From positions 6,384-70,383 of the forward strand of contig NW_022985085.1 in NCBI RefSeq assembly GCF_010015585.1: a stretch of DNA of 64,000 nt, written 5' to 3'. This DNA is from Eremomyces bilateralis CBS 781.70. Taxonomy: Eukaryota > Ascomycota > Dothideomycetes > Eremomycetales > Eremomycetaceae. Shown here piece after piece: positions 56,707-64,000 of the stretch. The notes below the pieces were generated by a model that was not told the DNA's origin, made no database searches, and was given only the letters and a program-made list of their open reading frames with translations. Position 1 is the stretch's first letter, and every line of letters starts with the position of its first letter. A program made the position numbers and the translations under genes.

Positions 56707-57477
56707 TCACTGCGGAGGTAACTGACACGTCTCCCAGTCGAGAGCAAGAATCTGAGTGAAATTTGTGTCAATCGCACCGCCTTGGATGAGTCCTCTCGAC
56801 TGGAATGTAGTATCCTTTGAGATGAGTCCAATGTCCAAAACAACATTGAAAAATGTTAGTTGGTCAGGTTCTGCACATGGCGACCACTTGGGAGTGTCTT
56901 CGAAGAGATTAAGACTGAAGTCTTCTGCCATCGGGCCGTACATGGACTTCGAAAGCGTACTCTGTGATAGGTGTAAGCGCATTACCATGCGTGTAGTGGT
57001 CAAGAACGGATATACCTCATCGAGACGATCCTGGAAGCCATAACTTGTAGATATCTTCCCAGTCACCATTGGCTCGAGATAGCAGTATCCCCAGAATCGG
57101 CAATTCTCCACCTTGAAGGTATATCCGGCCGGCACTTCCAACCGAGCCTGGACAATGCACTTCTTCGAGTCGCTTGACCGTGGAGTGGAAGGGTCGAGTG
57201 ATGCCATCATATTGTCCGTGTCGAAAATCCAATTTAGCTGGCGGTTGTCCTGTGAGATGGCGATAGAGTAATCATCATCGTTGCAGATGTCTGCCGCTCC
57301 TATCATCTGGCCGTCGGGGAGGAGAGACGCCACATCACCAGAAGAAATATATCGTGAAAGACCAGGAGACGATGCTGTAGATAATGTGACGGAGCCCGGT
57401 GGTGGAACATTGCCTTGGCCATATGCGAGATAGGATAACCCACAGGCGGCGAGGAAGAAATGAGAACTGGGACGCAT
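56707..57477 (-). CDS. Secreted DUF4360-like protein
   Basis: A single exon from MRPSSHFFLAACGLSYLAYG encodes 256 residues. The first 20 residues are a signal peptide with cleavage probably after YGQ or nearby. The mature part contains CNDDDYSIAISQDNRQLNWI, then KKCIVQARLEVPAGYTFKVE and NCRFWGYCYLEP, a pattern of the DUF4360 family of secreted fungal and bacterial proteins. These have a beta-sandwich-like pattern and unknown function. Cysteines are well spaced for disulphides (at least C88, C129, C144, C148 by approximate count). The frame continues upstream to an ATG at 57621, but that would put the signal peptide inside the protein, so the inner start is preferred. Confidence 0.82.
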   Translation of the reverse strand: MRPSSHFFLAACGLSYLAYGQGNVPPPGSVTLSTASSPGLSRYISSGDVASLLPDGQMIGAADICNDDDYSIAISQDNRQLNWIFDTDNMMASLDPSTPRSSDSKKCIVQARLEVPAGYTFKVENCRFWGYCYLEPMVTGKISTSYGFQDRLDEVYPFLTTTRMVMRLHLSQSTLSKSMYGPMAEDFSLNLFEDTPKWSPCAEPDQLTFFNVVLDIGLISKDTTFQSRGLIQGGAIDTNFTQILALDWETCQLPPQ

Positions 57478-58396
57478 GGCTTCTGGGCGCAGTATAAGAT
57501 GTTCCGGGAAAGGACAAACAAGCAGGTGAGAGCTTAAACGGAACACTTGCAGATACAAATCTGAGCAGGATGCATGCGAAATAGCGGACTGAAGAGGAAC
57601 TGGAACACTGACAAGACACACGAGCGACCTTACCCTCTCTGATATTTATATGGGACGGAACCGCGGAAATCCAGATTAGAGAACACTGCCACCGCATAAG
57701 CGGTAATTTCTCAAACAGCCCAAGACGCCACGGTAGGGTGAGGGCCTTGCAGAATGTACGATACATGAATTGAGACAATACCCAAAGGGTGTGGTATATT
57801 GAGGTAAGCAGAAGGCTTCGTGATGTTGGGTATAGAACCGTAGTCCATCCACATTATCCGGAACTTTGACAAGAGAACCGAACCATAGGAAGGCGGAGGA
57901 ATATCTGACAGGTACAATAGGGCATGAGAGGCTGAGTATCATTCCTTCAGTCATCCATTAATTTCCGGCGTTCAGGTTATCCCAAAGAACGCCATACAAT
58001 AATTGCAGTAATCATGAAAAGGTCGGGTTACCATAGCCAGCTGTCTAAATTGGGCCAGAGGATTGATTGAGGAATTTAAAATAGTGAGAGGCTGTGGCCG
58101 TTCCATGCGGGATGATTTTGGTGCAATATATTCCAAACATTGCCCTTTCTAAAACCCTTGCAAAATTCGCATCCTGCAAAGACAAAACCAATATTCTAGA
58201 ACGTCGGAAGACTCCATAGGTCGTGGGAGCCGGCCTGTGCAGTGTTTCGTTCGTGATGAATCATTGGCTCGTTGTTGCCTTGGTCGACAGGACAGAGATG
58301 CAGCTGGCACTTCACTCCCTGATTCATATAGGGATGACAATGAATTCAAGGATGGCTGTTCCTGCAGACGTACCCCGTAACGGAGTTGGTCTAATT
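57478..58396. other. Upstream region of the DUF4360 gene and ALG10 3' flank
   Basis: No supported gene lies in this stretch. Both flanking genes are on the minus strand. Frames here do not resemble known proteins. Confidence 0.45.
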
Positions 58397-60271
58397 TTAC
58401 CACATGAACCTTTGCAGATTCCCTGGCTCCTGCGGCCAGATGAAGCCCTTATAGAGAAACAAGTAGCCTGTCACAGAATTGACGACTGCAAACCAGAGGG
58501 TCTCCAGGATCAGGACGATTCGCTGATCCATGATAGCTGCTTCGACCTTGCGGAGAAAAGATTGCTCCGCCACTGCACTCGTTGCCGCTGCTCTTGAGGA
58601 CTTGGCCGCAATTCCACCAATAGAGGGCAGATGGTATCTCCATAGCACCCAAGGAATAATGAAATATCGAGGCTCCACCAAGGGGACCGTTACCAAACAA
58701 AGCGTGCATGCAATGAGCCAAGCCAGGACGAAGCTCACGGTGCAAGGAGGCGAGGAATTGTCCTTGGTACGCCGAACTCGGACCGTCTTTTCCGACAAGT
58801 GTTTCGGATCCAGCGGCGCGTCGATTATTTCAGAGGAGCGGTTGCCCAGGGCTCGTAAAGCAAGCCAGCCGCAAAAGACGTAAATAGGCGTCACAATATA
58901 CTTGATGGCAACGTGCCGCCGAAGGATCCGAAACACATAGAAGACATAATGGCGATTGTCCGCCAATATGAAAGGGTGAATAACCGTGTTGTAATGGACG
59001 GCAACGAGAGCTAAGTTCAAAACTAGTGACATAGCCCAGATGTTTGGAAAGGACTTCCTTGTAAGGCTAGTATAGAGCGCAGGGATGCATATTGGCCATG
59101 AGAAGAACACGATATAAGGCCAAATATAAAGCATCTGGGGAAAGTGAAGGGTAATAACATGGTTCGTCTTGTCCCCTGTAAAGATCTTAGTACAATTATT
59201 TTCTTAACGCGGATAGCACGACGTACCGAGAACGACACCGCCATTTAGATAGACAGATGTGCAGAAGATCAAAAGCAAAGCCACGTAAGGGATGACAGCG
59301 GACAATAAGATGCGGAATCTCCGGATAGCAACAATGCAGACTGAGAGGGTGGCTTTGGGGTAGTCTAGACACATTCAGAAACGTCCACCAGGGCCAGCAA
59401 GGCGGTCTCACCGACTATCTCAGCAAACTCCACAGGGGGATCATAAACTATCAGCGACTCCCAGCTGCAGCGGATAACATCTCCAACACTTCGGACACAG
59501 CGATCCGTCTCTCGGCCGCCATAGTCCTCACTCTTAAGGAATTCAAAAGCTGTGCTGATCGCTGGAAATATTCCAACCCAGATGATGTTCGTTTGTCTGC
59601 AAAGCAATGCAAATAATCCCAGTGTAATGAGCAGGGACACACGGAGTAGATTGCCTTGCGGCGTTCCGTCTTTTGAGGTCAATGCTGTCAAGCGAGCATA
59701 ATGAATCTTCAAGAACAGCAGCACGGCGAGAGTGGATATAATATCAGTGTAGAACAAGCCCGAGAAGAAGAACAGTGGAGGAAATAGAGCGATGTTGAGT
59801 GCGGTCTGAGTCGCAACGCCAGTCCTTGAACTCCGAGACCGTATTTTGACTTGCGGTTCGAATCCAGTATGACTTAAAACAATGAACATAAGAACAAGGC
59901 AGATAATATTTAGTGCCCTTAGTGTTGGGATAGAGCAGCCTCCAAGAAGATGAGCGTAAGGGAGCGCAGCTAAATACCTGAGGCAGGTTAGCGATGTCCT
60001 TGGAAAACTAGTGGTCACGCACAAGCCCGGAGGTGTAGTGATTTTGGGATCCCATTGCTTGAAGTTCCCGTCGCAATACGCTTTAGCCTGACGAACATGG
60101 AAGACCTCGTCCTTGAAGCAACATTAGCAGATCCAATCATGAGCATCCGCTCGCAAAGATACCAACACTTACCAAGTATGGCGCGGGAACAATGTCGTTC
60201 ACATAAGCACACCAGATCGAGCAGGCGCCCACAAGGGCAATGCCAGGCCAGAATGTTGTTGAAGTTATCAT
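58397..60271 (-). CDS. alg10: Alpha-1,2-glucosyltransferase ALG10 (Die2)
   Basis: ALG10 adds the third and last glucose to the dolichol-linked oligosaccharide in the ER lumen, the final step before transfer to proteins. Five exons (60271-60173, 60111-60023, 59977-59412, 59352-59227, 59175-58397) give 552 residues with many membrane helices. The N-terminus has one helix, then DEVFHVRQAKAYCDGNFKQW and DPKITTPPGLYLAAL, the hallmark of the family. Later conserved parts are LCRQTNIIWVGIFPAISTAF and, near the end, TVPLVEPRYFIIPWVLWRYH. The intron that starts GTGAGACC at 59411 must be removed, because reading through meets a stop shortly after. All introns are 45-61 bp. Head to head with psf2. Confidence 0.95.
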
Positions 60272-60507
60272 GGGATATGCATACCAGTATTATATTGAGA
60301 TGATTGTCCGAGAATTTTAGGAGCAAATAGACTCGGATGGTTATAGTAGTATTTAATGTTGACGTTGTGGTTCTTTGGTGGCTCACTTGACGTTGATCTC
60401 CCGACATACCCCTGTCCCCTCTCACCAACGCGTTGAAGCTTAAACCTTTCGAAAACGCGTGTCATGTAACTTCCCGTTCCTCTTCAAAGCTCGCGCTGAG
60501 AGTTAAA
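60272..60507. promoter_or_regulatory. Divergent promoter, alg10 / psf2
   Basis: Only 236 bp separate the two start codons. A CAACGCGTTG palindrome lies at 60425-60434 and AAAACGCGTGTCATG at about 60450-60465. Both contain ACGCGT, the MCB-type site used by MBF/DSC1 factors to time DNA-replication genes at G1/S. That fits psf2, a replication gene. Confidence 0.6.
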
Positions 60508-61410
60508 ATGGCATTACCTCTACCGCCCGGTCTAACGCCGGCAGAAGTCGCATTTCTGTGCGAGATGGAAATGGTGACAATAGTCCCGCGACAGCGACTG
60601 GACGGACTAGAGTTACTCGGAGTGAGTGGACCCTATCACTAGAGGTGCACAAGGTGGGAGGGTTCCCGTATGTCTCCTCTACCAGTTACCGTCAATTGCT
60701 TCAACTTCTATGCGTTCGGTCCGGCTAAATCTCAATGTAGGGATCGATCCCGCCGCTACAACCGCCCCGTCGAACGGACATCCCACTGTGGCTTGCATTG
60801 CTTCTGAAGCGGCAGAACCGCGCCAATATCGTCCCTCCACCATGGCTACTCCCGGCCTCCCTCGCGAACATCCTCGACGTCGAGACTGAGATGACGGAAG
60901 CCTTCTCAAGTCCTCCCCCGTTACCTCCATCCGCGAAAGGTTCCGAGCCGATCAGCCCGCCCTTTCAACCCTCATGTACGGCCGATGCTTCCGCACATGC
61001 CCTGCCATATCACTGGCTAGAAGTCGGAGAAGTACTACTCGATGCTGCTTCGGATGACTTTGAAGAACCGGATTTGGTGAGGCGACTCATCAGAGACATC
61101 CGGGAAGTGCGGTTGTCTAAGCTACGGGCAGGCGTGGAAGTGCTGGACGCTGGTGGCGGAGTACAGATGAATGGTGTCGGTGGATTGGAGGTGGCAGAGG
61201 GAAGAGCCTTCATAGGCGGAGTTATAGACAACTTACGGTAAGTGGAATGATTCTTGGACCTGCTACATCTCACCATCTGGGTTACTAATCGACAATAGGA
61301 AGCTGGGAGCTTCCAAGGAACAGACTCGGAAGGAAAGAGAGGCGGAAGAAGAAAGAAACGGATATTCTGGTGCTGGCGCCGACGATTATGATGACGACAT
61401 GGAGCTGTAG
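60508..61410 (+). CDS. psf2: GINS complex subunit Psf2
   Basis: Psf2 is one of four GINS subunits that join Cdc45 and Mcm2-7 to form the replicative helicase. Three exons (60508-60621, 60741-61237, 61299-61410; introns 119 and 61 bp) give 240 residues, as usual for ascomycetes. The N-terminus [20 protein letters not shown] and the block [20 protein letters not shown] with PPWLL are diagnostic. The middle ends with [20 protein letters not shown] and [20 protein letters not shown]. The C-terminus is charged and acidic ([11 protein letters not shown]). The Pro/Ser insert (about residues 110-140) is variable. Two ACGCGT sites in the shared promoter suggest cell-cycle control. Confidence 0.95.
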
Positions 61411-64000
61411 ATGCTGTACATCCAAGGCCAACTATGAACTAAGGTCATTCTAGACTTCATGTGGTACAGATCCAAGGTTCGAGAATGAGACTTCCTAAGG
61501 GCAAAGGAGACACCTCGATCTTGAACCGATGCTGTGTTTGACGACGGCAATGCTGACGAAACCCCTTTCTCGAGTAGCCGCGGAGCAGCTGAACGGTGTC
61601 TCAAATACGGTATTCAGAAATTAGATATGAGAGAATCACCACTCGAAAGGTCAATTGTGCATCTTAATGACTCTGATATAGCGTACAGACCACACTGACT
61701 TGGTATGTCTGCCGTCTGGGCATGCCGAATGCTCTTGAGAATCGTCGACTCGAAGCCATTGCATTGCAAAAGTACAGCGATTGCTCTATTCCTGGGTACT
61801 CCTTAAAATCTTCAATATTGCATTGCCATTCTGCGTATCGCGTATAAGCGTATCCATGCTCCTTCGCCTTGGCATCACCATCTCTCAACGGGGTGAAGCT
61901 TACGTCCCTGAATCATCAGTCCTATCGTTCCAATTTGCCCAATATCGAACGGTAAACCAGCCTTGCCTAAGACGGTTGAACCAGGACCGTTGTGACCTTG
62001 CCTGTTGCGGCTGTTGCCAATTCATTGCCATCCATATTCAATAGTGATCGACACTTGCCTCACACATGAATAATAATGCTAGTGATGTTATTCCGCATTT
62101 GTTACACAGTGCATGCCGTTAACGCCGTTGCGCTAAACTCCCAGCTGACTCGTCGTATTTACATGGTAGATGCCGCACGACGGTAAGACCATGAGACATG
62201 AAAATAATAAGTGCCGCTTCCTTGAATTTACATGACCACTGATCAAGTGAAGCTCTGCTGGGCTGGACTTCGATTCTTGGGGATAGACAGCATCAAGGAA
62301 GTACTTGACATTTAGCGCGTGGAAACTTTCAACGGATCATATGATATTGTATCCATCGTCGACCACGAGAGCCGTTGACGTGGAACCGGAGATGAATTTG
62401 CCTTTGTTTGGCTAGTGTCCGCTCTTCAATTTACCGATAGAAATATAACGCAACCTAGGATCGTCAATAGTAGGGATAAGAGATGGGTGTTCGATACAAG
62501 TTACAAACGCAGCGAAGATAGATTGAGAGGGAGCCCGGGAGAGTGGGAAACGATTCATTCAACAAAGGACCTCAACTATGAGGCAATAAAAATGCATTTG
62601 GTAATCGGAACAAGGAAAAGTATTGGAGATGGGCTGAGGCTTGAAGGGAAGAGATTTTGCTGGCATATTCAAACAACTACCAGTATGATGCCGAAGACTT
62701 CGCTTTCCGACCCGCTATGGAGAAGCATTGCGAGATTACGACGGGTACTAGACATACGAATGAGCCCTGATATGTTGCCGTGATCCAGTTCCAATTTCAG
62801 ACCGAATTTCGAGATCCGCTGGAGGATGGATATTTAACCGTATCTTCTCCATCCTAAGGACATCTTCCGGGTTGAATATTAATGTTGATAGATTGATGTC
62901 ACGCGATGGTCTTCCCAGCGGACATGGGATAGACCCAGGACCCTTTCACGATTCGTGAATCGTGGAGCTATGGAGGCTCTTCGGTGCATACTAATGCAAG
63001 GTCCACCGTCCAACTGCCACCGTCGGTCCACGGGCCATCGAGCCATTTTGCGGCAAGGTTCATAGTTCATAAATCATGCACTGTTTATGAAGATCGTCAT
63101 ACTGCACCGATAGTGGAATATTTGACTACCTAACAGATGCACGCAGCATGACAGCATGATTCGGTAATGATCGTCCCTATTGTAGACATTAAGGTGCGCA
63201 ACCTTGAGGTTGGAACCTGCTTGTTGGAAACTTGGAACTGATCCTTACTTTCACGCATTGCGTCAACATTCAAAAAAGATGATAATATGTGGAATAATGT
63301 GGCCCTCTCAGGATCCTGAAAATACGCAATGATGGAGAACTGCAGAACGAGAGCGAGATGCTGAGATCTGAAAGTGACTGGAGTTTGCATTGGGACTCGG
63401 ATGGACCTTCCAGTGGCACATGCTGACGTGCATTGCGAGACAAAGAAGTATAACCATTCCTGTGGGAATTGGGACGATGGGATCCCACGGGCTGTTTATC
63501 GGTTTATCATGAACGAGGCCCAATTCCCTCTCCCACTCAGTGGGATTGAAGATAAAATGCCACCAAGTTTAAAGTTGGTAGAACGCTTGCCGATCGAGGA
63601 GGCTGTCGAAGGCTCGACCGCCTTAATATTCGATTAGCCGTTTCCCAGTTCCCCTCTTCCTATCTGTTATCTTGTGGTGTGAATACCACCTTTCATGATG
63701 ATACGGGGAAATATTTCCATGTATTGTTCGACAGCGGTGTTCAGTAATACCAAGCTCTTACGAATATCGAGCGAGGGCTCATAATGCGGCCTAAGCCGCA
63801 TTCCATCTGAGAGAACGAAAACGATGAGAACGGCCAGGCTTGAGACTGCAAACCCGTGCTCCACTAGTCAATGCCGATTCCGAACCGGGGAATTTTAGCG
63901 TTCGATACGAGTCTGAATATCTCACTAACCTAAGCTAGGTTGGGACGCTCTCGGCTTCAAGGTCTAACCTCTACCCACTACCCAGTAGTCAATACCCAGT
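61411..64000. other. Gene-poor right end, no feature supported
   Basis: No gene, RNA or mobile element can be supported in these 2.6 kb. Frames at 62415-62783, 63374-63637 and 61664-61888 (minus) lack recognisable families, good starts or codon bias. A short AAACTTTCAACGGATC match to the start of 5.8S rRNA near 62325 is not extended. The window ends in a short CTACCCACTACCCAGTAGTCAATACCCAGT low-complexity tract. Confidence 0.4.

Noticed and set aside
62318-62340. Short match to the start of 5.8S rRNA (AAACTTTCAACGGATC)
   Set aside because: The match covers only about 15 bases with a deletion and is not followed by any further rRNA sequence; chance is the simpler explanation.
1-64000. CRISPR arrays, operons, riboswitches, replication origins
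   Set aside because: Nothing of these kinds is visible, and the window is eukaryotic. No regularly spaced repeat array was found.

Overview
This window is nuclear DNA of a filamentous ascomycete, most likely a member of the Eurotiales or a close relative. The evidence is the many short introns (about 45 to 165 bp, GT...AG with CTAAC/CTGAT-type branch sites), the gene set (a HET-domain relic, an NLR with WD40 repeats, a TfdA-type dioxygenase, a Tea1-type kelch protein) and dispersed 5S rRNA genes. The order was not assigned by any database search. All gene models below are hand-spliced from the sequence. For every intact multi-exon model the exon lengths sum to a multiple of three.

Layout. 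1-12 kb is accessory and decayed: the C-terminus of an NLR/WD40 protein at the left edge, a solo LTR with a perfect target duplication, one intact 5S rRNA gene beside a second 5S copy split by an insertion, a small inverted-repeat element, coding-like relics, a dioxygenase gene that has lost one splice donor, a flavodoxin-like gene and a multicopper-oxidase pseudogene. 12-23 kb is conserved core: a MAPEG protein, CTP:phosphoethanolamine cytidylyltransferase, an uncharacterised conserved protein, and the TORC1 subunit raptor/Kog1. 23-33 kb is accessory again: a HET-domain relic, an enoyl-reductase-like MDR and an SDR in convergent orientation, an Arp1-type amidase, and a long gene-poor stretch.

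33-46.5 kb is core: Tea1-type polarity protein, vacuolar-type amino acid transporter, lipoate-protein ligase, proteasome lid subunit Rpn5 and an FSH1-type serine hydrolase. 46.5-50 kb holds an MFS permease. 50-53 kb holds the exosome cap subunit Rrp40 and cytosolic aspartyl-tRNA synthetase, head to head. A whole-looking Fot1/pogo-type transposon with identical 50-bp terminal inverted repeats and TA duplications sits at 53.3-55.1 kb, followed by a beta-carbonic anhydrase and a secreted DUF4360-like protein. 58.4-61.4 kb holds ALG10 and the GINS subunit Psf2, head to head. The last 2.6 kb shows no gene I can support.

The housekeeping genes do not form one pathway. They are ordinary core genes, several arranged as divergent pairs sharing short promoters. 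The unusual material is in the AT-richer accessory blocks: the 5S insertion, the lost splice donor, the fresh transposon, and an over-represented palindrome-forming 9-mer (TACTCCGTA). I did not find a convincing new biological system; the findings are ranked accordingly.
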